A DNA stretch of 64,000 nt, from NCBI RefSeq assembly GCF_014648815.1, contig NZ_BMRV01000005.1, forward strand, positions 260,758 through 324,757, given 5' to 3'. Of the stretch, positions 15,274 through 23,336 are shown piece after piece; within the stretch, counting starts at the first letter, position 1; each line of letters starts with the position of its first letter. The notes under the pieces are model-generated. The model made no database searches. It was not told where the DNA came from and saw only the letters and a list, made by a program, of their open reading frames with translations. Made by a program: the position numbers and the translations under genes. The DNA comes from Streptomyces flaveolus (GTDB lineage: Bacteria; Actinomycetota; Actinomycetes; Streptomycetales; Streptomycetaceae).

Positions 15274-15798
15274 TCAGGCCTCCTGGCCGGCCAGGAGCCG
15301 GTCCACGATCTCCTCGATGCGCTCGCGCAGCCCCTCCTGGCTCTTGCCGCCGTCGAGGCGCTCACCGCCGATCACGTACGTGGGGGTGCCGCTCACGCCG
15401 ATCGCCTTGCCCTCGGCCTGGTCGGCGTCGACGATCAGGATGTGCCGGCCGTCGACGAGGGCGGTGTCGAACTCCTCCGCGTCCAGTCCCAGTTCCCGGG
15501 CAACCTCGACCAGGAAGGGTTCTCCCATGCGGTCCAGCTCCGCGACCCGGCCCAGCACGGCCTCCGCGTACGGCCAGCCCCGGCCCTGCTCCACGGCCTC
15601 CTCGGCGGCCTGCGCGGCGGCGAAGGCGTGCTTGTGCTTCTCCAGCGGGAAGTGCCGCAGCCGCACCTCGAGACGGTCGCCGTAGCGGGCGCGAAGGGCG
15701 CGGATGTCGTCCAGGGCGGTGTGGCAGTCCGGGCACTGCAGCTCGCACCAGACGTCGAGAACGGGAACGGCGGCAGGCACGGGGGAGGAGTCGCTCAT
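15274..15798 (-). CDS. DsbA-family thiol oxidoreductase (FrnE-like), cytoplasmic
   Basis: A 174-residue thioredoxin-fold protein. The active site is CPDC in WCELQCPDCHTALDDI (residues ~15-30). The cis-Pro region near the C-terminus reads GVSGTPTYVIGGERLDG. No signal peptide is present, so it acts in the cytoplasm like FrnE relatives. The annotated ATG 15798 follows GGGG; an upstream in-frame ATG at 15834 would add only low-complexity residues. It is convergent with the GNAT gene (20 bp apart). Its partner is unknown. Confidence 0.82.
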   Translation of the reverse strand: MSDSSPVPAAVPVLDVWCELQCPDCHTALDDIRALRARYGDRLEVRLRHFPLEKHKHAFAAAQAAEEAVEQGRGWPYAEAVLGRVAELDRMGEPFLVEVARELGLDAEEFDTALVDGRHILIVDADQAEGKAIGVSGTPTYVIGGERLDGGKSQEGLRERIEEIVDRLLAGQEA

Positions 15799-16011
15799 GC
15801 CCCCAGTCTCCCAGCCTCCGCGAGGGCGACCCAACCGGACCCGGGAGGCCGCCGGCGTACGCCGTCACCGGTACCTGGGGAGGAGTCGACCCCTAGATCT
15901 CCCTCAGATCTCCCTGATGTCGGGCCGGAGCGTGGCCCGTGCGGGCCCCGGCGGTGCAGGATGGAAGGGACGAAGCGCTCATGCCCGACCGAGCCCAGCC
16001 TGGAGGACCGG

Positions 16012-16452
16012 ATGATTGCCGAGACCGTCTGCTCCGCGGTGTCCGCGGCCGGCCTGGGCATCGCGGCGGTCACCGCGTACCGCAGGCGATTCCTCGCGGC
16101 CGCCCGTATCGCCGCGTACGCACTGATTCCGGTCGGCCTGGTGATGACGGGTGTCGTGGATTGGCTGGCCGACACCGCCTTCAGCCCGACGGCCTGGGCC
16201 GGCTTCGGCGTGCTGGGCGTCGCCTGGGTGCTGTTCATGACCACGCGTGCCGTGGAGCGCCGCCGCGGCGGCACCCGCAAGGAACGCAAGGAGGCACGGG
16301 CCGCCGCACAGCGCGAGGCGGTCGCCCCGTCGGCCTCCAAACCCTCTTCGGGCGGCTCCACCACCCCTGCGTCGCCCCGGCCCGCGAGCGCGCCCCGCGG
16401 CGACGAGGACTTCAGCGACATCGAGGCCATCCTGAAGAAGCACGGCATCTGA
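16012..16452 (+). CDS. Membrane protein of unknown function, 146 aa
   Basis: Three hydrophobic segments span residues ~1-80 (VCSAVSAAGLGIAAVTAY, AAYALIPVGLVMTGVV, WAGFGVLGVAWVLFMTT). A long cytoplasmic tail follows: Arg/Lys-rich (RRRGGTRKERKEARAA), then Ser/Pro/Ala-rich, ending in an acidic-hydrophobic motif EDFSDIEAILKKHGI. That conserved-looking tail could bind a partner. The start has GGAGGAC upstream. No known family was recognised. Confidence 0.8.
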   Translation: MIAETVCSAVSAAGLGIAAVTAYRRRFLAAARIAAYALIPVGLVMTGVVDWLADTAFSPTAWAGFGVLGVAWVLFMTTRAVERRRGGTRKERKEARAAAQREAVAPSASKPSSGGSTTPASPRPASAPRGDEDFSDIEAILKKHGI

Positions 16453-16596
16453 AACGACACAGCGGTCCGGGCCCGTCAGCGGGCGCTCCGGAATGATCAC
16501 AACCTGGACCGGACCGTGCGGAATTCAACGAGCACCCGGTCCTTACGGGCGTGTTGATCGCGCCGGGCGGGCGCGCTGCGTCATCATCGCGGCGAG

Positions 16597-16776
16597 ATGC
16601 CGGACCCGACTCAGCTGGACACACAGCTGGACACGAGACAGAGCGAAACCGCGCCACCGCAGGACGAACCGCGCGGCTGCCTCTTCGCCCTTTCCCAGCC
16701 ACCGCTCATGATCTTCCTTGCGGTGATCGGGTGTCTGATCCTCATGGCTGCGTTGCACGACCTGCTGTTGCTGTGA
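16597..16776 (+). CDS. Small membrane protein, 59 aa
   Basis: From ATG 16597 to TGA 16776. Residues 1-26 are polar and begin with a short repeat (TQLDTQLDT). Residues ~36-59 are one hydrophobic helix (LMIFLAVIGCLILMAALHDL) running to the end LLLL. The ribosome-binding site is poor (GGCGAG abuts the ATG). Codon choice at third positions is mixed but consistent with coding, and the polar-then-TM design is typical of tail-anchored small proteins. Function is unknown. Confidence 0.6.
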   Translation: MPDPTQLDTQLDTRQSETAPPQDEPRGCLFALSQPPLMIFLAVIGCLILMAALHDLLLL

Positions 16777-16790
16777 GCCGTACCCGCGGT

Positions 16791-16811
16791 CCCCGGCGTC
16801 ACCCGCCGGGG
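16791..16811. terminator. Hairpin between convergent small genes
   Basis: CCCCGGCG pairs perfectly with CGCCGGGG around TCACC. It sits between the 59-aa protein gene (ends 16776) and the minus-strand CGNR gene (ends 16828), so it may end both transcripts. Confidence 0.55.
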
Positions 16812-16827
16812 CCGTGTCGGCCCGTGG

Positions 16828-17388
16828 TCAGCCCGTGGCCTCCTTGCGCCGCGCCCGGTACGCGGCCACGTGCAGCCGGTTCCCGCACGTACGGCTGTCG
16901 CAGTACCGCCGCGAGCGGTTGCGGGAGAGATCGACGAAGGCACGCCGGCAGTCGGGCGCCTCGCAGCGGCGCAGCCGCTCCTGCTCGCCGGCGACCACGA
17001 AGAACGCCAGGGCCATCCCGCAGTCGGCGGCCAGGTGATCGGCGACCGAGGCGCCGGGCGCGAAGTAGTGGATGTGCCAGTCGTAGCCGTCGTGGTCGGT
17101 GAGCCGGGGGGTGGTCCCGGCGGCGGCGACCAGTTCGTTGATCAGCCCGGCGGCGGCACGGGGCTCCGGGGCGGCGAAGACGGCCGCGAACCGTCCGCGG
17201 ATCTTGCGCACCGCCGCGAGGTCCAGTTCCGAGAGGACGCCCACATCGCTGATCTCGTGTGTTCCCACGAAATCCTCGAGGGCCGCGACGTCCGGCAGCC
17301 CGTCCGGTGCCGAGTCGTCCTCCGGCACGGTGTTCACCAGATCCACCACGGTGTCGAGTGCGCACCGGGTGTCGTGGGTGATCAGCAC
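16828..17388 (-). CDS. CGNR zinc-finger protein (ABATE domain), putative transcription regulator
   Basis: A 186-residue protein. The N-terminal ~125 residues form the stress-associated ABATE-type domain of this family. The C-terminal finger has CEAPDC and CDSRTCGNR spaced as usual (C-x4-C, 18 residues, C-x4-CGNR), embedded in a basic segment ending YRARRKEATG. Members are inferred DNA-binding regulators of unknown targets. The frame is open to 17634, but GTG 17388 is chosen: GGGAGC lies before it and the upstream part lacks codon bias. No partner gene stands next to it. Confidence 0.82.
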   Translation of the reverse strand: MLITHDTRCALDTVVDLVNTVPEDDSAPDGLPDVAALEDFVGTHEISDVGVLSELDLAAVRKIRGRFAAVFAAPEPRAAAGLINELVAAAGTTPRLTDHDGYDWHIHYFAPGASVADHLAADCGMALAFFVVAGEQERLRRCEAPDCRRAFVDLSRNRSRRYCDSRTCGNRLHVAAYRARRKEATG

Positions 17389-17836
17389 GTTCTGCTCCCT
17401 GGCCTGGGGGTCGGGCGCGGGCGCCCGCCGATGCTGGCCGATGGTAGTGGCTTGCGCGGCAGCCGGACCGGCTCCGCCCACGGCCCGGCCCGCGGTTGCC
17501 GATACAACGCGGCCGACCCGCCCTGGGTTCCCGCACCTCGGCCCCTCCCGGGTCCCTGCTGCCGGAGCCCCCTCTGCCCCGGCTCGGACACCCGGCTCTG
17601 CCGCGGCAGCCGCACGGCGACCCTGTGGCCCCACCCGCCCCAGCCTTGCCGCCCCGGTTACGCGCTAGCTCGGGCACACGCCTGGCCGCGCGCAGCGCCC
17701 GCAGGGGACGCGCAAGCGCACCGGCGCCGCCCCGCGGGGATCCGCGGTGGCGACGCCGGCGTGTGCCGTATGCGGTTGTCCGGGCCCGTGCCGTCACCCC
17801 GAGTCGACGGCGCCGGGCGGCTTCACGGGGCCTCGC
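17389..17836. other. Spacer without recognisable gene between CGNR regulator and ssgB
   Basis: About 450 bp. Frames are open on both strands because of the base composition, but none shows a start with a ribosome-binding site and normal codon use. It must hold the promoter of the minus-strand CGNR gene and the 3' end of the ssgB transcript. I see no strong terminator hairpin or repeat. Confidence 0.4.
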
Positions 17837-18250
17837 CTAGCTTTCCGCCAGGATGTGCGAGAGCTCCTGGTCGAGGTCGAAGTGCCGGTGTTCCGTGCCG
17901 GGGGGCACGGCGGCGTCTGTGCGCTTCAGGAAGGACTCCAGAGCCCGTGCCGGGGCCTCGAGCAGTGCCTCGCCCTCCGGGGAGCTCAGGGCGATGCACA
18001 CGACGCCCTGACCGTGACTGCGCGACGGCCAGACTCGGACGTCGCCCGTGCCGGTGGGGCGGTGGAGGCCTTCGGCGAGGAGGTCGCGGGCGAACACCCA
18101 CTCGACGGTTTCCTCGGCTCCGGTGTGGAAGGTGGCGTGCACGGCGTAGGGGTCGGCCGTGTCGTACCGCAGGCCTGCGGGGACAGGCAGGGAGGACTCG
18201 CTCGACACAACGAGGCGCAGGTGCAGCTCGCAGCTGACCGTGGTGTTCAT
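17837..18250 (-). CDS. ssgB: Sporulation-specific cell division protein SsgB
   Basis: A 137-residue SsgA-like protein. The start (MNTTVSCELHLRLVV), the block DPYAVHATFHTGAEETVEWV and the end DLDQELSHILAES match the S. coelicolor SsgB I know. SsgB is known to localise with SsgA and recruit FtsZ to future septum sites in aerial hyphae. An upstream in-frame ATG at 18316 would add a basic stretch of 22 residues without homology, so ATG 18250 is used. S. coelicolor ssgB is reported to depend on a sigma-H-type factor. A GTTT-containing element lies on the minus strand about 80 bp upstream (near 18330), but I could not find an unambiguous -10. It is divergent from the PGPGW protein gene. Confidence 0.95.
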   Translation of the reverse strand: MNTTVSCELHLRLVVSSESSLPVPAGLRYDTADPYAVHATFHTGAEETVEWVFARDLLAEGLHRPTGTGDVRVWPSRSHGQGVVCIALSSPEGEALLEAPARALESFLKRTDAAVPPGTEHRHFDLDQELSHILAES

Positions 18251-18441
18251 AAGCGCCAGGGCCTTTCGCTCAGTGTGCGCTCGGGGATTCGCACGTCGGC
18301 GAAATCGACATGCCACCTACGGTGCCGTTGTAAACCCCTCTGAGTGTTTTGCGTGTGTTTACGTAACTCTTCCGGCCGAAAGATCGTTCGCGCCGTGCGC
18401 CCATTCCGGTGACAGGTTTCGCTCCGGTAGTGTTTGGCCGT

Positions 18442-18894
18442 ATGAACACGGGGAGTAACAAACCCGGCGAGGCTGCCGTGGCGCAGGACCGATCGGGGAC
18501 GGACGGCGCGGCGGAGCAGCGTGCGCTCGGGTCGCGGGCACCGGAATTCATCAAAGCGCGCCGTGCCCTGCACGTCAGCTGGCAGGTCGGCGTCTTCGTC
18601 GTGGGGCTCGCGGTGGTCGTGGCCGGCATCATCATGCTGCCGCTGCCCGGCCCCGGCTGGGTCGTGATCTTCGGCGGCATGGCTATCTGGGCGACCGAGT
18701 TCGTGTGGGCCCAGCTGGTGCTGCGCTGGACCAAGCGCAAGGTCACCGAGGCGGCACAGCGTGCGCTCGATCCCAAGGTGCGGCGCCGGAACATCATCCT
18801 GACCTCGATCGGGGTGGTGATCATCGGCGTGCTGGCCGGCATCTACCTGTGGAAGTTCGGTCTGCAGATGCCCTGGAAGATCAAGGACCAGTGA
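18442..18894 (+). CDS. PGPGW-type small membrane protein (TIGR02611 family)
   Basis: A 150-residue protein. A charged N-terminal ~45 residues precedes two close hydrophobic segments. These flank the signature LPLPGPGWVVIFGGMAIWA (residues ~70-90). A third helix lies near the C-terminus (IILTSIGVVIIGVLAGIYLW). Function is unknown. TAGTGT at 18427-18432 lies 9 bp before ATG 18442 and no ribosome-binding site is present, so the transcript may be leaderless. An in-frame GTG at 18409 is less likely. It shares a 190-bp promoter region with ssgB. Confidence 0.82.
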   Translation: MNTGSNKPGEAAVAQDRSGTDGAAEQRALGSRAPEFIKARRALHVSWQVGVFVVGLAVVVAGIIMLPLPGPGWVVIFGGMAIWATEFVWAQLVLRWTKRKVTEAAQRALDPKVRRRNIILTSIGVVIIGVLAGIYLWKFGLQMPWKIKDQ

Positions 18895-18973
18895 TCCGCG
18901 GCGGGGGCGCGGCCGCCCGGCCCCCGCTGGTCACGGGCACCCCCTGACATGGGGTAATGTTCTTCCTGCGTCC

Positions 18974-19045
18974 GGGCGATTAGCTCAGTGGGAGAGCGCT
19001 TCGTTCACACCGAAGAGGTCACTGGTTCGAACCCAGTATCGCCCA
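18974..19045 (+). tRNA. tRNA-Val (CAC), first copy
   Basis: A 72-nt cloverleaf with acceptor GGGCGAT/ATCGCCC, anticodon arm CTTCG-ttCACac-CGAAG, T-loop TTCGAAC and discriminator A. It is identical to the gene at 26604-26675. Confidence 0.95.
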
Positions 19046-19057
19046 CCGGATCATCAG

Positions 19058-19090
19058 GCGGCCCGGCTCACCGATCGTGAGCCGGGCCGC
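19058..19090 (+). terminator. Terminator after tRNA-Val(CAC)
   Basis: A perfect 14-bp stem (19058-19071 with 19077-19090) closes a CGATC loop, 12 bp past the tRNA. The tail is TTCGTCG. The rest of the spacer to 19353 holds nothing recognisable. Confidence 0.85.
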
Positions 19091-19353
19091 TTCGTCGTGC
19101 GCGTGCCCGGCCGGTGCGCGGGCCCGGCTGGGCGGTCGTCGCGCGCACGCGACCGGTCGGCCCGGCCGTTCCGCTTCGGCCCGCCTTCATCCAACCGTGA
19201 CCTTCCGCGGTGCGGTCCCCGCCGGAGCCGCCGATGTTCGGCCGGTCGGCCACACAGCGTCGACCTGCGGATTTCCCTCCGTGTCGCGCCCGAAGGTCGC
19301 GGCCGCCCCGACCGTCATCCGTTCCCGGGCGCCATCAATTCCTGTCCGAATCA

Positions 19354-19382
19354 TTGACGTGCCCCCGGGCCCTCCGTACCTT
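19354..19382 (+). promoter_or_regulatory. Consensus promoter of the rhamnogalacturonan ABC operon
   Basis: TTGACG (19354-19359) and TACCTT (19377-19382) are separated by 17 bp, a strong match for the principal sigma factor. The predicted start (~19389) falls at the edge of the LacI-type palindrome at 19391, the usual design for repression. Confidence 0.7.
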
Positions 19383-19390
19383 GTGCCAGC

Positions 19391-19413
19391 AAGCGCTTAC
19401 TTGAAACGATTCA
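19391..19413 (+). promoter_or_regulatory. Two adjacent LacI-family operator-like palindromes
   Basis: AAGCGCTT (19391-19398) is a perfect 8-bp palindrome with the central CG typical of LacI-family sites. TGAAACGATTCA (19402-19413) differs by one base from a perfect TGAAACGTTTCA. Both lie between the predicted transcription start and the first start codon. No LacI-type gene is in the window, so the regulator is encoded elsewhere. Confidence 0.55.
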
Positions 19414-19444
19414 TGGAGCGACGCACCAGCGCGGGGAGGCTCAT

Positions 19445-20734
19445 ATGCAGCAGCACGGGAATGTGGAGAGGCGGACGATCCTCAAGGCGGCGGGGGCCTC
19501 GCTGGCCGTCGCCGGACTGGGTGCCACGGCCACCGCGTGCGGTGGCGGCAGCGGCGCGGGAGACGGAACGGTGACGATCCGTTACTCCTGGTGGGGTGCC
19601 GAGGACCGGGCCGAGCGCATCAACAGGACCATCGCGCTCTTCGAGAAGAAGTATCCGAAGATCAAGGTCAAGACCGACTTCCAGCAGTACACCGACTTCT
19701 GGAAGAAGTTCAACACCCAGGCCTCCGGCGGAAATCCACCGGACGTCTTCCAGAATGCCATCGGATTTCTGCGCAAATACGACGCGAAGAATGTCCTGCT
19801 CGACCTGAGTGAGCAGGTCGAGGCCGGCAACCTCTCCATGGAGGGATTCCGGGCCGGCCTGGAGAAGTTCGGAGAGGTCGACGGCAAGCTCCTCGGTGTG
19901 CCCGTCGGTTCGAACTCGATGGCCCTGGTCATCGACAAGCCCGTCTACACCCGGGCCGGCGTCAAGCCCGAGCTGGGCTGGACCTGGGACGACTTCGACG
20001 ACGCGATGACGAAGATCCGCGACAGGACCGGCCGGGCCGGGGACAGCGGAATGTACGGCGTCATGTACCTCTACGACCTGTACCTGCGCCAGAACGGCAA
20101 GGCATTCTTCACGGAGGACGGACTCGGCTTCACCGAGGCGGACCTGACCCGGTGGTGGACCAAGGCGGAGAAGGGCGTGAAGTCGGGGCTGTTCGCCGAC
20201 GCCAAGAAGGTCGTCCAGGTCAAGCCCAAGTCGGCGCTCTCCGCCGAACTGGCCGGCAGCGAATTCACCTGGGACAACTTCACCGTCCGCTACACCTCGG
20301 AGGGCAAGAGCGAGTACGGTCTCGCGCCCATCCCCACCACGGACGGCAAGAAGACCGGTCAGTACCTCGGCTCCCTGATGCTCAGCGCCTCCAAGCGCAC
20401 CCAGCACCCGAAGGAAGTCGCCCAGTTCATCGACTTCATGGTCCACGACCCCGAGGTCGCCAAGATCATGGGCTACGACCGTGGTGTCCCCCCGACCCAG
20501 GTGCAGTACGACGCGTACCGGCCGACCGACCCGGTCAACAAGGCGATCGCCGCCTACGAGGAGTCCCTCGTGAAGTCGGGCGTCCTGGAGCCCATCACCC
20601 CGCACCCCGCCGGTGCCGACGTCTGCGAGGCCGCGTTCCTGCGCATCGCCGAGGAGATGGCGCTGGGCAAGCGGTCCGTGGACGACGCGGTCGAGCAGTT
20701 CTTCAACGAGTCGAAGACGGCTCTCGCCGGCTGA
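19445..20734 (+). CDS. Sugar ABC transporter substrate-binding lipoprotein (rhamnogalacturonide uptake, inferred)
   Basis: A 429-residue family-1 extracellular solute-binding protein. The signal region has twin arginines (VERRTILKAAG) followed by a hydrophobic run and a cysteine in ATATAC (Cys ~33), so it is probably Tat-exported and lipid-anchored. The mature part starts with a Gly/Ser linker and TIRYSWWGAEDR, as in oligosaccharide-binding proteins. Its closest context is B. subtilis YesO: two permeases, a YesL-like protein and a YetA-like enzyme follow. No ATPase gene is present; the shared MsiK-type ATPase of Streptomyces would serve (inference). The start has GGGGAGG upstream. Confidence 0.85.
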   Translation: MQQHGNVERRTILKAAGASLAVAGLGATATACGGGSGAGDGTVTIRYSWWGAEDRAERINRTIALFEKKYPKIKVKTDFQQYTDFWKKFNTQASGGNPPDVFQNAIGFLRKYDAKNVLLDLSEQVEAGNLSMEGFRAGLEKFGEVDGKLLGVPVGSNSMALVIDKPVYTRAGVKPELGWTWDDFDDAMTKIRDRTGRAGDSGMYGVMYLYDLYLRQNGKAFFTEDGLGFTEADLTRWWTKAEKGVKSGLFADAKKVVQVKPKSALSAELAGSEFTWDNFTVRYTSEGKSEYGLAPIPTTDGKKTGQYLGSLMLSASKRTQHPKEVAQFIDFMVHDPEVAKIMGYDRGVPPTQVQYDAYRPTDPVNKAIAAYEESLVKSGVLEPITPHPAGADVCEAAFLRIAEEMALGKRSVDDAVEQFFNESKTALAG

Positions 20735-21735
20735 TGGGAACCGCCGTGACACACGCCCCCGCGACGGAGGACCTGACCCGGGACTCCGAGCCTCGGCACG
20801 GTCCGGTGAAGACCCCGCGCCCCGCCGCCCTGAAGCGGCGGCGGCGCCGGGACAACCTGGCCGGCTACCTCTTCATGTCCCCCTGGATCGCCGGTTTCCT
20901 GCTGCTGACAGCGGGACCGATGGTGGCCTCCCTGTACTTCGCGTTCACCGACTACGACCTGTTCGACGCGCCCCGGTGGATCGGTCTGGACAACTTCTCC
21001 GAGATGTTCGGCGACCCCCGCTGGCGCCACTCGGTGCAGGTCACGCTCTGGTACGTCGTCGCCGGCACGCCGATCAAGCTGATCGCCGCCCTCGGCGTCG
21101 CGCTGCTGCTGGCGCAGAAGCGGCGCGGGCAGGCCTTCTACCGGGCCGCCTTCTACGCCCCGTCGCTGATCGGCGCGAGCGTGTCCATCGCCATCGTGTG
21201 GAAGGCGATCTTCTCGGACGACGCGGCCGTCGACCGCACCCAGCGGTTCTTCGGGATCGACGTCGGCGGCTGGACCGGTGACCCGGACCTGATCATCTAC
21301 AGCCTGGTGGCACTCACCGTCTGGCAGTTCGGCGCCCCCATGGTCATCTTCCTGGCCGGCCTCAAGCAGGTGCCGCGCGAGCTGTACGAGGCGGCCGACG
21401 TGGACGGGGCGGGCAAGCTGCGGCAGTTCTGGAACATCACCCTGCCGATGATCTCCCCGGTCCTCTTCTTCAACGTCCTGCTGGAGACGATCCACTCGTT
21501 CCAGATCTTCAGCTCGGCGTACATCGTCGGCGGCGGCGCCGGAGGCAACGCCTGCGGTCCGGCCGACGGATCGATGGTCTACACCTGCTACCTGTACGTC
21601 CAGGGATTCGAGAACAGCCGTATGGGCCTGGCCTCCGCCATGGCGTGGATGCTGCTCGTCGCGGTCGCCCTGGTGACGGCGGTGCTGTTCTGGTCCCAGA
21701 AGCGCTGGGTGCACTACGAGGAGGGCGGCCGATGA
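20734..21735 (+). CDS. Sugar ABC transporter permease (MalF/YesP type)
   Basis: A 333-residue inner-membrane protein with six predicted helices; the first is GYLFMSPWIAGFLLLTAG. The EAA loop that docks the ATPase reads EAADVDGAGKLRQFWNITLP (residues ~220-240). The ATG overlaps the stop codon of the binding-protein gene by 1 bp, so the start is tied to upstream translation. GTG 20746 is an alternative. The N-terminal ~45 residues are polar, with an Arg cluster before the first helix. Confidence 0.87.
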   Translation: MGTAVTHAPATEDLTRDSEPRHGPVKTPRPAALKRRRRRDNLAGYLFMSPWIAGFLLLTAGPMVASLYFAFTDYDLFDAPRWIGLDNFSEMFGDPRWRHSVQVTLWYVVAGTPIKLIAALGVALLLAQKRRGQAFYRAAFYAPSLIGASVSIAIVWKAIFSDDAAVDRTQRFFGIDVGGWTGDPDLIIYSLVALTVWQFGAPMVIFLAGLKQVPRELYEAADVDGAGKLRQFWNITLPMISPVLFFNVLLETIHSFQIFSSAYIVGGGAGGNACGPADGSMVYTCYLYVQGFENSRMGLASAMAWMLLVAVALVTAVLFWSQKRWVHYEEGGR

Positions 21736-22622
21736 GCGCGCAGGCCACCGACGTCACGCCGGCCCCGTCCAGGACGGGAGCGCTGCGGCGCAGACTGCCG
21801 GGCTCGCTCGCCTGGCACATCGGGTCGCTGGCGATCCTCGCGGTGATCCTCTACCCGGTGATCTGGGTCATCGGCGGCTCGTTCAAGAAGAGCGAGGACA
21901 TCGTCGGCAGCCTGGACCTCTTCCCGGGCGACCCGGTCGTCTCCAACTACACGAGCCTCGCCGACGGCATCGCGGACATCCCGATCTCCACGTTCTTCTT
22001 CAACTCCCTCTTCCTCGCGGTCGGCTCGGTGGTCGGGATCCTGGTGTCCTGCTCGCTCACGGCGTACGCCTTCGCGAAGATCAGGTTCGCGGGCCGCAAC
22101 CTGCTCTTCACCCTGATGATCGGCACGCTGCTGCTGCCGTACCACGTGCTGCTGATCCCGCAGTACGTGCTGTTCCGCAACATGGGCCTGATCAACACGT
22201 ACACGCCGCTGCTGCTGGGCAAGTACCTCGCCACGGAGGCGTTCTTCGTCTTCCTGATGGTGCAGTTCATGCGCAACCTGCCCAGGGAACTGGACGAGGC
22301 GGCCCGGCTCGACGGCTGCGGGCACTTCCGCATCTACTGGTCGATCGTGCTGCCGCTGTGCCGCCCGGCGCTGATCACCAGCGCGATCTTCACCTTCATC
22401 AACTCCTGGAACGACTTCATGGGCCCGCTGATCTACCTCAACGAGCCCGGCAAGTACACCGTCTCCCTCGGCCTGAAGATGTTCGTGGACCAGGAAGGGC
22501 TGGCCAACTACGGCGGCATGATCGCCATGTCGCTCGTCGCCCTGCTGCCCGTCCTCGCGTTCTTCCTGGCCTTCCAGCGCTACCTGATCGACGGCATGGC
22601 GACGTCCGGTCTGAAGGGCTGA
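21732..22622 (+). CDS. Sugar ABC transporter permease (MalG/YesQ type)
   Basis: A 296-residue protein with six predicted helices. The EAA loop is LDEAARLDGCGHFRIYWSIV (residues ~190-210), followed by LPLCRPAL. C-terminal sequence DGMATSGLKG is typical of MalG-type subunits. ATG 21732 overlaps the previous stop by 4 bp (ATGA). It pairs with the upstream permease to form the transmembrane channel. Confidence 0.87.
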   Translation: MSAQATDVTPAPSRTGALRRRLPGSLAWHIGSLAILAVILYPVIWVIGGSFKKSEDIVGSLDLFPGDPVVSNYTSLADGIADIPISTFFFNSLFLAVGSVVGILVSCSLTAYAFAKIRFAGRNLLFTLMIGTLLLPYHVLLIPQYVLFRNMGLINTYTPLLLGKYLATEAFFVFLMVQFMRNLPRELDEAARLDGCGHFRIYWSIVLPLCRPALITSAIFTFINSWNDFMGPLIYLNEPGKYTVSLGLKMFVDQEGLANYGGMIAMSLVALLPVLAFFLAFQRYLIDGMATSGLKG

Positions 22623-22634
22623 GGTGATCCCGTC

Positions 22635-23234
22635 ATGACCGAGCTGCGCGCGAAGGCCCGTGCGGAACGCGGGGAGTCACGGCTCGCCGAGCGGTTCGCG
22701 CTGTTCGCCGAGTGCCTGCTGACCGGGGTGTGGATCGCGGTGGCCTCGCTGCCGCTGGTCACCTACCCCGCCGCGTTCGCGGCCGGCGCGCGGCACCTCG
22801 GGCGCCGGCTCGCCCACGAGCAGGGCGGTCTGCGCGAGTTCGCGGCCGACTTCCGGGCGGCCCTCGGCCGGGGGTGGCTCGTCGGGCTCGCCGGGTGGGC
22901 GGCCCTGGCCGCGGTGTGGGTGGACGTGCAGGCCGTACGGAACGGTCTGCCGGGCGGCCCCTTCGTGGGCGCCGTCGGGGTGCTCGCCCTGATCGGCGCG
23001 GCCGTGGCCGGGCTGCGCGCGGCGGCGGCCTGGCGGCCCGGCGCCTCCTGGCGGTCCCTGCTCGCCGAGGCCGGCCGCCGTACCGTACTCGATCCCGCCG
23101 GCTCCTTCCTGATCGTCGGCGGGCTGGCCCTGGTGGTCTGTTCCGCCTGGTTCAGCGCGCCGCTCGCGGTCGCCGTGCTGGGCGCCGTCGCGGCGGCGGC
23201 CGTCGCCGTGGAGGAGCGTTACCGGCACCGCTGA
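22635..23234 (+). CDS. YesL/DUF624-like membrane protein
   Basis: A 199-residue protein with four to five hydrophobic segments. The start (FALFAECLLTGVWIAVASLPLV) resembles the first helix of DUF624/YesL proteins, which often sit beside carbohydrate ABC transporters, including the B. subtilis yes cluster. It begins 12 bp after the permease stop. Its role is not established in the family. The assignment rests on topology and context more than on a diagnostic motif. Confidence 0.6.
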   Translation: MTELRAKARAERGESRLAERFALFAECLLTGVWIAVASLPLVTYPAAFAAGARHLGRRLAHEQGGLREFAADFRAALGRGWLVGLAGWAALAAVWVDVQAVRNGLPGGPFVGAVGVLALIGAAVAGLRAAAAWRPGASWRSLLAEAGRRTVLDPAGSFLIVGGLALVVCSAWFSAPLAVAVLGAVAAAAVAVEERYRHR

Positions 23235-23336
23235 CGAGCGGTGTCTCCCCGTACCGAGGTCGGCGCCCGGCGCCGCACCTCTATCTGTCATGCCCTTGAC
23301 ATCCCGTGCTGGTGCACGGAACGGAAAGGAAAGGCC

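Noticed and set aside
18251..18316. 22-residue N-terminal extension of SsgB from ATG 18316
   Set aside because: The extension is Arg-rich without homology, and SsgB orthologues I know start at the MNTTVSCELH position.
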